Part shown: positions 7,180 through 14,738 of the stretch, piece by piece
Layout: each line of letters begins with the position of its first letter
How positions within the stretch are numbered: the first letter of the stretch is position 1
DNA from: JBCCZC01 sp039188505
Lineage (GTDB): Bacteria; Pseudomonadota; Gammaproteobacteria; Xanthomonadales; SZUA-38
Reading direction: 5' to 3'
Length of the DNA: 16,151 nucleotides
NCBI GenBank assembly: GCA_039188505.1
Contig: JBCCZC010000085.1
Span: 1 to 16,151 of the forward strand
Made by a program: the position numbers and the translations under genes
Notes under the pieces: model-generated
Database searches by the model: none
Seen by the model: the letters and a program-made list of their open reading frames with translations, nothing else
Told to the model about the DNA's origin: nothing

Positions 7180-9045
7180 TTACCGGTTGGCGTCGCTCGC
7201 CTCGAAACCGGACCTGAGGATCAGCTCCCCTCCCGATCTCGGCCGCGGCGCCTGGCTGGACAGTCCCCCCTGTTCCCCCGGGCTGTCGAAGCCGATCGCG
7301 CCGGTGGTCGGCGGCTGGTCGGCTTCGAACACGAAGGTCATCATGGTACCCCAATCAAGCGTCTCGTCTGAAGGTGCGCTCCAGGCGATCTCCCCGGCGT
7401 TCTGCTCCAGCAGCCAGCCGGTGGTGGACCGCCCCGCAACGCCGATGAAGGCCGGGTTGCGCACGACGACCTGGTCACCGAGGGAGACCGAGAAGCGGCT
7501 CACCTGCGGGTCGTAGTCGACGTTCATGATCGAGTAGACGTATCGGGTCCAACCATCGCCGAGGTCCACGGCGCGCGCGTCCACCAGCAGGCGGCCGCCG
7601 CCGCTATCGACCTCGGTCGGCTCGCGTCCACCTTCCGCCGCAATGCGGGAGATGGCAGGCCCGATTCCGAACTCGCGCTCCTCGAAGACCCACACCCCGC
7701 TCTGGCCCGATGGATTGAAGGTACGGTCGAGCTCGATCGTGCTCATGGAGTTGAAGAGATCAACGTCGTCGCGCACCAGGTACCAGGACTCGACGAAGAG
7801 CCGATCGGCCGAAGCGACGACGGCCTCGTCGACGGCGGGCAGGAAGTCCGTGACGTCATCGATGACGGGCTCGCACTGCCACAGGAACGGGTTGCGCGGT
7901 ACCCGGTCGCAAACACCGTCGCAGTCGAGGTCGAACACGGAGCCACAGGATTCCCAGGCGACGGGGAAGGCCTCGAGCTCGTCGCGCGGACCCATGAAGC
8001 GGGGGTCCGAATTCGTGCTCGCCGAATACAGGTCCTCGCAGCCGGAGACCGCGACCCGCGACGATCGAAACGGGCAGGGGCAGTCGAAATCCGGGTCGCT
8101 CGAGGGTTCGTTGACCGAATTGAAGGCGTGCTTGATGCCGGAAAGTCCCACCTGCTCGACGACGCCGTCGTCGCGGAGGCGGTACACGCTCCAGACGAGA
8201 TAGCCGCCGGCGCTCTCGCCGTAAGGCTCGCAGGAGCCGCTGCCGTCGTCGATGCAGTCGAGGTCGAGGTCCGGGGTCACGAACCGGGAGTACCACGGGG
8301 TATCGGCAGGACCGATCATGCGGAAACGCGCGGTCGGCGCCATGTAGACCACGCCGCGGTCCCGTCCCAGGGCGATCTGTCGTTCCGAGACCGGGTTGAA
8401 CTGCGGGTCCGGAATCATCAGGAGATCGACGAACACGTCCTCACCGTCGGGCCAGGCGGGGTTCGCTGAGCAGAGCGCCTTCGGTGTGGCCTCGGCGCCA
8501 TCGAGCAGCAGGCGCCCGGCCATGGTCACGCTTCCCAGGAGCACCGAATCGACGCCGTCGACGCGCAGCATTGCCGCGAGGGCGGGGCCCGCGCGGACGT
8601 CCATGACATCGGAGCGCAGGGTGCTGGTGCCGTTCGGAATCCAGTGATGTCCGAGGCGGAGCCTGAGAAGATCATTGCCGGCGAGATCCGAGACCGCGAG
8701 ATCGAGGGGACGCTCCGGCGCGGCGCGCAGCAGGAAAGAGCCGAGGTCAACGGTGCGGTCACCGATGCGGAGCCTGGGGCCGCCGGTGAAGACGAGGCCG
8801 GCCCCGGTGAACTTCCGCACCGCGTCACCGTTCAGATCGAGGGTGAGTGTGCCGCCGGCCTGGCTGTCGGCGGAGAAGTTGCTCTCGCCCGCCAGCTCCG
8901 CGCCGACGCCCGCGAGCGCATCGGCGTCGAGGCGCCAGGTCATGGCGGCCGCGTCGAGGGCCCAGGTTTCGGCCTGCGCGGGCGCGGTCAGGCAGGCACC
9001 GGCGGCGAGGAGCAGGGCGAGCAAGCTCGTGCGTTGACGGCTCAT
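7180..9045 (-). CDS. Cysteine-rich exported protein of unknown function
   Basis: The 621-residue product begins with a signal peptide: basic MSRQR, a hydrophobic stretch, then APAQA, with likely cleavage after residue 25. A Cys18 within LAAGAC is a poor lipobox, so a lipoprotein is less likely. The mature protein has at least a dozen cysteines, clustered in the middle. Examples are DLDCIDDGSGSC, DFDCPCPF, SGCEDLYSASTNSD and, near residues 371-380, FDLDCDGVCD, which resembles a short calcium-binding DxDxDG loop. I recall similar Gly-Cys-(E/S)-Asp-x-Tyr plus 'GPR' segments in secreted proteins from several bacteria, but no function is established. The C-terminus LILRSGFEASDANR resembles the short GFE tails of many exported proteins in Xanthomonadales-like bacteria. 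ATG 9045 overlaps the dapE stop as ATGA, so translation is probably coupled. No catalytic motif was recognised. Confidence 0.82.
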   Translation of the reverse strand: MSRQRTSLLALLLAAGACLTAPAQAETWALDAAAMTWRLDADALAGVGAELAGESNFSADSQAGGTLTLDLNGDAVRKFTGAGLVFTGGPRLRIGDRTVDLGSFLLRAAPERPLDLAVSDLAGNDLLRLRLGHHWIPNGTSTLRSDVMDVRAGPALAAMLRVDGVDSVLLGSVTMAGRLLLDGAEATPKALCSANPAWPDGEDVFVDLLMIPDPQFNPVSERQIALGRDRGVVYMAPTARFRMIGPADTPWYSRFVTPDLDLDCIDDGSGSCEPYGESAGGYLVWSVYRLRDDGVVEQVGLSGIKHAFNSVNEPSSDPDFDCPCPFRSSRVAVSGCEDLYSASTNSDPRFMGPRDELEAFPVAWESCGSVFDLDCDGVCDRVPRNPFLWQCEPVIDDVTDFLPAVDEAVVASADRLFVESWYLVRDDVDLFNSMSTIELDRTFNPSGQSGVWVFEEREFGIGPAISRIAAEGGREPTEVDSGGGRLLVDARAVDLGDGWTRYVYSIMNVDYDPQVSRFSVSLGDQVVVRNPAFIGVAGRSTTGWLLEQNAGEIAWSAPSDETLDWGTMMTFVFEADQPPTTGAIGFDSPGEQGGLSSQAPRPRSGGELILRSGFEASDANR

Positions 9046-10184
9046 GCGTTGGCGTTACCTTCCATGGTGCGCTCCATAATACGCAGGTAGACGTCGGCAA
9101 GCGCGGGCAAGGCGCTCACTTCGACCCACTCGTCGATCTTGTGGATCGAGGCGTTCACGGGCCCCAGCTCGACCACCTCGCTGCCGGTCGGGGCGACGAA
9201 GCGTCCGTCCGACGTGCCGCCCCCGGTGTTCATGTCCGGCGCGATCCCGAGAATCTCCCGGCAGGCCTCGTCCACCGCGGTCGGGAGCGCGCCCGAGCCC
9301 GTGATGAAGGGGCGTCCCGAATCCTCGGTCTCGAGGTCGTAGGCGAGCCCGTCGGCGTCGAGCTCCGCGCGCACCGCGGCGATGAGAGCTTCCGGCGTGT
9401 GCTGCGGGTTGTAGCGGAAGTTGCAGCGGACGCTGGCCGTGCCGGGGATCACGTTGGAGGCGCCGGTGCCCGCGTTGAGATTCGAGATCTGGAAGCCCGT
9501 TGCCGGGAAATGGGTGTCGCCCTCGTCCCAGCTTCGACCGGCCAGCCGCGCCAGCGCGGGCAAGGCCCGGTGGATCGGGTTTTCGGCGAGCTGGGCATAC
9601 GCGACGTGCCCCTGGATGCCGCGAACGGTGATCGCAAGGTTCAACGAACCGCGGCGGCCGATGCGAACGATGTCGCCGAGGCGCTCGGTCGAGGAGGGTT
9701 CCCCGACGAGGCAGTAGTCGATGTGATCGCCGCGCTCCTCGAGCAGCGGCACGACCTTGCGGACGCCGTCCACGGCGATGCCCTCCTCATCGCTGGTCAC
9801 CAGCAGGCCGACGCGGCCCGGGTGGTCCGGGTACCGGTCGACGAAGCGTTCCAGGGCGACGACGAAGGCCGCCACCGAACCCTTCATGTCGGCGGCGCCG
9901 CGACCGTAGAGTCGCCCCTCCCGTTCGGTCGGCTCGAATGGTGGACTCGTCCACGCATCGGTTGGGCCACTGGGGACGACATCCGTGTGGCCCAGGAAGA
10001 CGAAGAGGGGACCGCTGTCGCCGTGGACGGCGAGCAGATTGTCGACGTCGCCGAAGGGCAGGGCCTCGCAGCGGAAGCCGCGCTCGGCCAGGCGCGCAGA
10101 GATCAGCGCCTGGCAGCCCGCGTCGTCCGGCGTGACCGAGGGGCGTTCGATCAGCGATCGCGTGAGGGCAAGGACCGGCTCCAT
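9042..10184 (-). CDS. dapE: Succinyl-diaminopimelate desuccinylase
   Basis: DapE hydrolyses N-succinyl-LL-2,6-diaminopimelate to LL-diaminopimelate and succinate, a zinc-dependent step on the way to meso-DAP (peptidoglycan) and lysine. The 380-residue protein carries the full di-zinc M20 peptidase site: His66 and Asp68 (GHTDVVP), Asp99 (GRGAADMKG), catalytic Glu133 and Glu134 (SDEEG), Glu162 (VGEPS) and His348 (NASIHKID). These match the numbering of the Haemophilus enzyme within one or two residues. The start ATG 10184 lies 5 nt after the dapD stop. The stop TGA overlaps the next ATG by 4 nt. The two dap genes encode the first and last steps of the succinylated branch, so the pairing makes sense. 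Confidence 0.97.
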   Translation of the reverse strand: MEPVLALTRSLIERPSVTPDDAGCQALISARLAERGFRCEALPFGDVDNLLAVHGDSGPLFVFLGHTDVVPSGPTDAWTSPPFEPTEREGRLYGRGAADMKGSVAAFVVALERFVDRYPDHPGRVGLLVTSDEEGIAVDGVRKVVPLLEERGDHIDYCLVGEPSSTERLGDIVRIGRRGSLNLAITVRGIQGHVAYAQLAENPIHRALPALARLAGRSWDEGDTHFPATGFQISNLNAGTGASNVIPGTASVRCNFRYNPQHTPEALIAAVRAELDADGLAYDLETEDSGRPFITGSGALPTAVDEACREILGIAPDMNTGGGTSDGRFVAPTGSEVVELGPVNASIHKIDEWVEVSALPALADVYLRIMERTMEGNANA

Positions 10185-10189
10185 GACGC

Positions 10190-11026
10190 TCAGCCTTCGG
10201 CGGCCGCCGCGCCGGCGCCGCGCAGGAGTTCGTTGACGGACACCTTGGCCCGGGTCTGGTCATCCACCTGCTTGACGATGATCGCGGCATAGAGGCTGTG
10301 CGAACCGTCCTTGGCCGGCAGGCTGCCGGGCACGACGACGGATCCGGCCGGTACCCGTCCACGGGTGATCTCACCGGTCGTGCGGTTGTAGATCGGCGTG
10401 CTCTGGCCCAGGTAGACGCCCATGGAGATCACCGAACCGTGCTCGACGATGACGCCCTCCACGACCTCGCTCCTCGCGCCGATGAAGCAACCATCTTCGA
10501 TGATCGTCGGTGCCGCCTGCAGGGGCTCGAGGACGCCGCCGATGCCGACGCCGCCGGAAAGATGGACGTGGCTGCCGATCTGGGCGCAGGACCCGACCGT
10601 GGCCCAGGTGTCCACCATCGTGCCTTCGCCGATCCAGGCGCCGATATTCGTGTAGCTCGGCATCAGCACCACGTCCGGCGCCACGTAGGCGCCGCGGCGA
10701 ACCGTCGCCGGCGGCACGACGCGGGCACCGCTCGCCGTGATGCGCCCCTCCGCGCCAGGTCCCCAGAGCAGGGGGACCTTGTCGAAGTAGGTCGCGTGGC
10801 CCCCGGCGATCGGTTGATTCTCCGAGAGCTTGAAGTACAGCAGCACCGCCTTCTTCAGCCACTCGTTCACCTGCCACTCGCCAGGCGCGAGGGGCTCGGC
10901 GACGCGGAGCTCGCCACGCTCGAGGCCCTCGAGGCAAGCCTCAACGGTGGGCAGGAGCGACTCGCGGGCTGCCGCGACGTCGAGCTCGTTCCGCTGGTCG
11001 AACGCGTCTTCGATGATCTGCTTCAT
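10190..11026 (-). CDS. dapD: Tetrahydrodipicolinate N-succinyltransferase
   Basis: DapD transfers succinate from succinyl-CoA to tetrahydrodipicolinate, opening the succinylase branch of DAP/lysine synthesis. It acts as a cytoplasmic trimer. The 278-residue length is close to the E. coli enzyme (274). The N-terminal helical part ends with NEWLKKAVLLYFKLSEN and GGHATYFDKVPL. The middle shows the hexapeptide-repeat left-handed beta helix, with many I/V-G-x-x-V/A steps such as PSYTNIGAWIGEGTMVDTW and the HLSGGVGIGGVLEPLQA loop. ATG 11026 overlaps the glnD stop as ATGA and has GGGAGAGG upstream. Co-transcription with glnD and map is the classic gammaproteobacterial arrangement. Confidence 0.97.
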   Translation of the reverse strand: MKQIIEDAFDQRNELDVAAARESLLPTVEACLEGLERGELRVAEPLAPGEWQVNEWLKKAVLLYFKLSENQPIAGGHATYFDKVPLLWGPGAEGRITASGARVVPPATVRRGAYVAPDVVLMPSYTNIGAWIGEGTMVDTWATVGSCAQIGSHVHLSGGVGIGGVLEPLQAAPTIIEDGCFIGARSEVVEGVIVEHGSVISMGVYLGQSTPIYNRTTGEITRGRVPAGSVVVPGSLPAKDGSHSLYAAIIVKQVDDQTRAKVSVNELLRGAGAAAAEG

Positions 11027-13683
11027 TGGGTTTCTACCTCTCCCGTAGCCCAGGTGCCAAGGGGCGTGATCTGTGCCGGCATGTCGCCGCCTAGCGCCGC
11101 CCGCAGATCCTGCCGGAGCGGGCCGAGAGCGTCGTCGCCAAGCGGCTGGCCGTGCTCGTCCGTCAGCACGAAGTGGTCCTCGACGCGCTCGCCAAAGGTG
11201 GCGATGCGCGCGCTGTGGACGCGGATACGATTCGCCAGCAGCGCCTGCGACAGGCGGGCGAGCAGTCCCGGTCGGTCAGAAGCGTAGATGTCCAGGCAGG
11301 TCTGGCCGCGCACCTCGCTGAACCTGATCTTGGGTTTGCGCACGAAGTGCTGGAGCTTCCGCGGCAGGCTTGCCTGCGCCGGGGCAGGCCGCAGCGGGCG
11401 CTGACTCAGCGCGGCCTCGAGGTGTTCGGCCAGCCGTGTGGCGCGGCGCAGTTCGTCGACGGGCTGCTGTTCATTGTCCAGGACCTGGAAGGTGTCGATG
11501 ATCCGACCGTCGCCGAGATTGAAGAGTCGCGCGTCGATGATGTTGAGCTGCACCTCGCCGATGCAGCCGACGATCGTGGCGAAGGTGCCGTCGCGGTCCT
11601 CGGCGCACACGAAGAGTTCGGTGCACTCCTCGTTGGCTTCCTTGCGCACGCCGATGATGGGCAGCGCCTCGTGTTCGAGCATGAGCTGCGTATGCCAGCA
11701 GACCTGGTTGGCGGAATGGCGGAGGAAGTAGCCCGGCGGCAGGCTTGCCCAGGCGGCGCCGATGCGTTCCGCGGACACGCCCTCGGCGTCGAGCTTGCTG
11801 CGGGCCCCGGCGCGGGTGTCGCTGATCCATTCCTCCCGCCGCGCCGGGTTCTCCAGGCCCCGGTCCAGAGCTTCCCGAGTGAGCCGGTAGAGATCCTGCA
11901 GGAGCTTGCCCTTCCAACCGTTCCACAGCTTCGGGCTGGTGCCGCTGATGTCAGCGACGGTCAGCAGATACAGGAACTTCAGGTAGCGGACGTTTCCGAC
12001 CTGCCGGGCGAACTCGTTGACCACCTCCGGGTCGGAGATGTCCTTTTTCTGTGCCGTCACCGACATGATCAAGTGGAGCCGAACGAGCCAGACGACCAGC
12101 CGCGTGTCGGCCGGGGAGAGGCCGTGGGCCTCGCAGAAGGCCTGGGCATCGTCGGCGCCGAGCTCCGAATGGTCGCCGCCGCGGCCCTTGGCGATATCGT
12201 GAAAGATCCCCGCCAGATAGAGCAGCTCCGGCTTGTGGAGCCGGTACATGAGCTCGTGGGTCATCGGGTACTTCTTGCGGTCCGGCGCCACGAGGAAAGC
12301 GTGCATTCGGCGCAGAACCGTCAGCGTGTGCTCGTCGACCGTGTAGACGTGGAACAGGTCATACTGCATGCGACCGGTGATGGCGCCGAAGATCGGCAGG
12401 TACCGGTCGAGGATGTCGTAGCGATGCATCCGGGTGAGGAGCCCGGGCACGTCGGCGCCGCTGCGCAGCACCGCCATGAACGCGGCCCGCACATCAGGAT
12501 CGGCGCGGAAGTCATCGTCGATGTAGCCGACCGCCCGCCGGATCCGACGGATCGTCTCGGCCCGCACCCCGCGAATGTCCGGGCGTTCGGCAAGGCGGAC
12601 GAACATCTCCATGAGCAGCGCGGGGCGCTTGTCGAAGAGGTCGTCGTCGCGGGCCGCCAGGTTGCCGTTGACGATCTTGAACCACTCGTCGATCTCCTCG
12701 ACTTCCCGCTGGCGTCCGGCGTAGAGGCGCTCCTCCATGGCCTGCATCAGCCGCTCGGTGATGCGGTCGATGTGACGCACGGAGCGGAAGTAGCCCTGCA
12801 TCATCTGCTCGACGCCGAGGTTCTCGACGTGGCCGTCCTCGAAGCCGAAGCGCTTCGCCAGCTCGCGCTGATGCTCAAACAGAATCCGGTCCTCCCGGCG
12901 GCCGGCCAGGAGATGGAGTCCGTAGCGCATGCGCCAAAGCGCGGCCTGTTCCTCCTCGAGCGCCTCGATCTCTTCGGCTTCGGCGTGCTGCTCGCTGACC
13001 AGGCACTGCTCGGCGTCATCGCCGAATTCCCGGGCAGCGATCCAGCTGATCAGCTGGATATCCCGGAGCCCGCCGGGGCCCTCCTTGAGATTGGGCTCGA
13101 GGTTGTAGGCTGAGTCGCCGAAGCGCTTGTAGCGGTTGGCCTGCTCTTCGACCTTCGCGCGGAAGAAATTCTCGCTGGGCCACAGGCGCCTGCCGGCAAT
13201 TCGCGTGGCGAGCTTCTCGTAAAGGCGGGTCTTGCCGTCCAGGGGCCGTGCTTCCATCATCGTGGTCATGATGGTGAGGTCGGCGCGAGCAGCGTCGATG
13301 CATTGGGAGACCGTCCGCACGCTGTGGCCGATTTCCAGCTTCAGATCCCAGAGCACGGTGAGGAACGCACTGATCGCGTCGCGATCGGCGGGACGGGGAT
13401 CGCGCTTCGTGAGAATCAGAAGGTCGATGTCCGAGTGCGGATGCAGGACGCCCCGACCGTAGCCGCCGACGGCGACCAGGCACGCGTTCGCGCCGAGCCA
13501 GGCCTGCTGCCAGAGCTGGACGAGCAGGGCGTCGATCAGCGCCGCACGCTCGGCCACCAGCACACGGACGTCTTCGCCGTCCCAGAAGCGTTTCTCGTGA
13601 TCCCCGTCGTGGGCTTTCAGCCAGGCCAGCAGCGTCGCACGATCGTCCGTGGCGGGCGGCCGCGAAACGGCGGCATCGCTCAA
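11023..13683 (-). CDS. glnD: PII uridylyltransferase/uridylyl-removing enzyme
   Basis: GlnD senses glutamine and adds or removes UMP on PII proteins, setting nitrogen metabolism. The 886-residue product has the expected order. A nucleotidyltransferase domain contains GGYGRG at 73-78 and the metal-binding DID at 85-87. An HD hydrolase domain contains FHDIAKGRGGDHSELG near 495-510. Two ACT domains follow, near 686-760 (LFVCAEDRDGTF) and 797-870 (DIYASDRPGLLARL). I place the start at TTG 13683, which overlaps the map stop as TTGA and has GGGGA (13694-13690) 6 nt upstream. An ATG at 13752 in the same frame would add 23 residues lying entirely inside map with no family match. Later conventional starts would remove conserved sequence. 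The stop overlaps the dapD start by 4 nt. Confidence 0.96.
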   Translation of the reverse strand: MSDAAVSRPPATDDRATLLAWLKAHDGDHEKRFWDGEDVRVLVAERAALIDALLVQLWQQAWLGANACLVAVGGYGRGVLHPHSDIDLLILTKRDPRPADRDAISAFLTVLWDLKLEIGHSVRTVSQCIDAARADLTIMTTMMEARPLDGKTRLYEKLATRIAGRRLWPSENFFRAKVEEQANRYKRFGDSAYNLEPNLKEGPGGLRDIQLISWIAAREFGDDAEQCLVSEQHAEAEEIEALEEEQAALWRMRYGLHLLAGRREDRILFEHQRELAKRFGFEDGHVENLGVEQMMQGYFRSVRHIDRITERLMQAMEERLYAGRQREVEEIDEWFKIVNGNLAARDDDLFDKRPALLMEMFVRLAERPDIRGVRAETIRRIRRAVGYIDDDFRADPDVRAAFMAVLRSGADVPGLLTRMHRYDILDRYLPIFGAITGRMQYDLFHVYTVDEHTLTVLRRMHAFLVAPDRKKYPMTHELMYRLHKPELLYLAGIFHDIAKGRGGDHSELGADDAQAFCEAHGLSPADTRLVVWLVRLHLIMSVTAQKKDISDPEVVNEFARQVGNVRYLKFLYLLTVADISGTSPKLWNGWKGKLLQDLYRLTREALDRGLENPARREEWISDTRAGARSKLDAEGVSAERIGAAWASLPPGYFLRHSANQVCWHTQLMLEHEALPIIGVRKEANEECTELFVCAEDRDGTFATIVGCIGEVQLNIIDARLFNLGDGRIIDTFQVLDNEQQPVDELRRATRLAEHLEAALSQRPLRPAPAQASLPRKLQHFVRKPKIRFSEVRGQTCLDIYASDRPGLLARLSQALLANRIRVHSARIATFGERVEDHFVLTDEHGQPLGDDALGPLRQDLRAALGGDMPAQITPLGTWATGEVETQ

Positions 13684-14447
13684 AGCGGGTCCCCGGGCAG
13701 GCAGGTCAGCGCCTCGTAACCGTCCTCGGTGCAGGCGATGGTGTGTTCCCACTGCGCGGAGAGGCTGCGATCCTTGGTGACCACCGTCCAGCGATCGGGG
13801 AGAAGCCGCACGTAGCGCTTGCCGGCGTTGACCATCGGCTCGATCGTGAACGTCATGCCCGCCTCGAGCGCGAGGCCCATGCCGGGCTCACCGTAGTGCA
13901 GCACCTGGGGATCCTCGTGAAACTCGAGGCCGATGCCGTGGCCGCAGTACTCGCGCACGATGGAAAAGCGCTCGGCTTCGGCGTGTTTCTGGATGACGTT
14001 CCCGATATCGCCGAGCGTGACGCCGGGGCGCACCAGTTCGATGCCCTTGACCATCGCCTCGTGCGAGACCCGGCAGAGCCTCTGGGCGAGGATGCCCGGC
14101 TCGCCGACGAAGAACATCTTCGAGGTGTCGCCGTGGAATCCGTCCTTGATTACGGTGATGTCGATGTTGACGATATCGCCGTTCTTGAGCTTCTTGTCTC
14201 CGGGGATGCCATGGCACACGACGTTATTGACCGACGTGCAGATGGACTTCGGAAACCCGCGATAGTTGAGCGGGGCCGGAATGGCCTGCTGCTCATTGAT
14301 GATGTAATCGTGGCAGATCGAGTTCAGCGCCTCGGTCGTCACACCGGGCTGGACGTGCGGACGGATCATCCGCAGCACCTCGGCCGCGAGCTGTCCGGCA
14401 ACGCGCATCTGGTCGATCTGTTCGGGCGTCTTGATGGAAACCGCCAT
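13680..14447 (-). CDS. map: Methionine aminopeptidase, type I
   Basis: MetAP removes the initiator methionine from new proteins. The 255-residue enzyme (E. coli 264) has all five metal ligands, Asp96, Asp107, His170, Glu203 and Glu234, plus the substrate-contacting His79, within NIDITV, HGDTSKMF, CGHGIGLEFHEDP, FTIEPM and QWEHT. ATG 14447 gives the usual N-terminus and has AGGA 9 nt upstream. The frame stays open to 15845, but that part is antisense to rpsB and is not coding. This is the first gene of the map-glnD-dapD-dapE operon and is divergent from rpsB, as in E. coli. Confidence 0.98.
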   Translation of the reverse strand: MAVSIKTPEQIDQMRVAGQLAAEVLRMIRPHVQPGVTTEALNSICHDYIINEQQAIPAPLNYRGFPKSICTSVNNVVCHGIPGDKKLKNGDIVNIDITVIKDGFHGDTSKMFFVGEPGILAQRLCRVSHEAMVKGIELVRPGVTLGDIGNVIQKHAEAERFSIVREYCGHGIGLEFHEDPQVLHYGEPGMGLALEAGMTFTIEPMVNAGKRYVRLLPDRWTVVTKDRSLSAQWEHTIACTEDGYEALTCLPGDPL

Positions 14448-14498
14448 CCGGGCAAATCCTGCTTCCTGGGGCGGGTCGGGGTGCCCGCCGAGTCGCGT

Positions 14499-14528
14499 AT
14501 TGTCAGGCCATGGGCGTGAGAAAAGCAA
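14499..14528 (-). promoter_or_regulatory. Possible promoter for the map-glnD-dapDE operon
   Basis: On the minus strand TTGCTT (14528-14523) is followed after 18 nt by GACAAT (14504-14499), about 52 nt before the map start. The match is partial, 3/6 at -35 and 4/6 at -10. It is the best placed candidate I could find by eye in this divergent region. Confidence 0.3.
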
Positions 14529-14550
14529 AAACGCGGCACGCGCGGGGCTT

Positions 14551-14569
14551 TTCGTAGAGGGTTTACGAA
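14551..14569. promoter_or_regulatory. Perfect dyad overlapping the rpsB -35 element
   Basis: TTCGTA (14551-14556) and TACGAA (14564-14569) form a perfect 6-bp inverted repeat around 7 nt. The right arm covers most of the -35 hexamer, so a bound dimeric regulator could repress rpsB. No known regulator is recognised and the match may be chance. Confidence 0.35.
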
Positions 14570-14591
14570 TGTCTCGGAACGCGCGTATAAT
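14562..14591 (+). promoter_or_regulatory. Sigma70-type promoter of rpsB-tsf
   Basis: TTTACG (14562-14567) is followed after 18 nt by a perfect TATAAT (14586-14591). The sequence directly after it is GGGCCGG, a GC-rich discriminator as found in promoters under stringent (ppGpp/DksA) control. Transcription should start near 14598. Confidence 0.8.
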
Positions 14592-14597
14592 GGGCCG

Positions 14598-14738
14598 GTT
14601 TTGTGCTTCCAAAAGCACAGGACGTTCAACCAACGACACACGCGTATACGCAACCGTTCGGCTGGGTGCCTTGGTCCGCGAGGATCCGGGTTCGCCGGCG
14701 GGATACGCGGAGGCAGAACCCGAACACAAGGAGAGATC
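14598..14738 (+). promoter_or_regulatory. Structured rpsB leader, candidate S2 autoregulatory element
   Basis: The predicted 141-nt untranslated leader holds a perfect 7-bp hairpin, TGTGCTT (14602-14608) with AAGCACA (14613-14619) around CCAA. It also holds a long-range 7-bp pairing, CGCGTAT (14641-14647) with ATACGCG (14703-14709), enclosing a GC-rich inner region. An AAGGAG ribosome site is at 14728-14733. In E. coli and other gammaproteobacteria a structured rpsB leader mediates repression by S2. That this leader does the same is inferred from position, length and folding potential, not from alignment. Confidence 0.5.

Noticed and set aside
5644..7371. Long plus-strand frame antisense to the aldehyde dehydrogenase gene
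   Set aside because: Shadow of the enzyme gene; low-complexity composition, no family motifs and it crosses the intergenic region.
8847..10292. Plus-strand frame antisense to dapE
   Set aside because: Opposite a complete dapE with all zinc ligands; Arg-rich translation without motifs.
11152..13113. 653-codon plus-strand frame antisense to glnD
   Set aside because: Mirror of the glnD reading frame in GC-rich DNA; no domain recognised.
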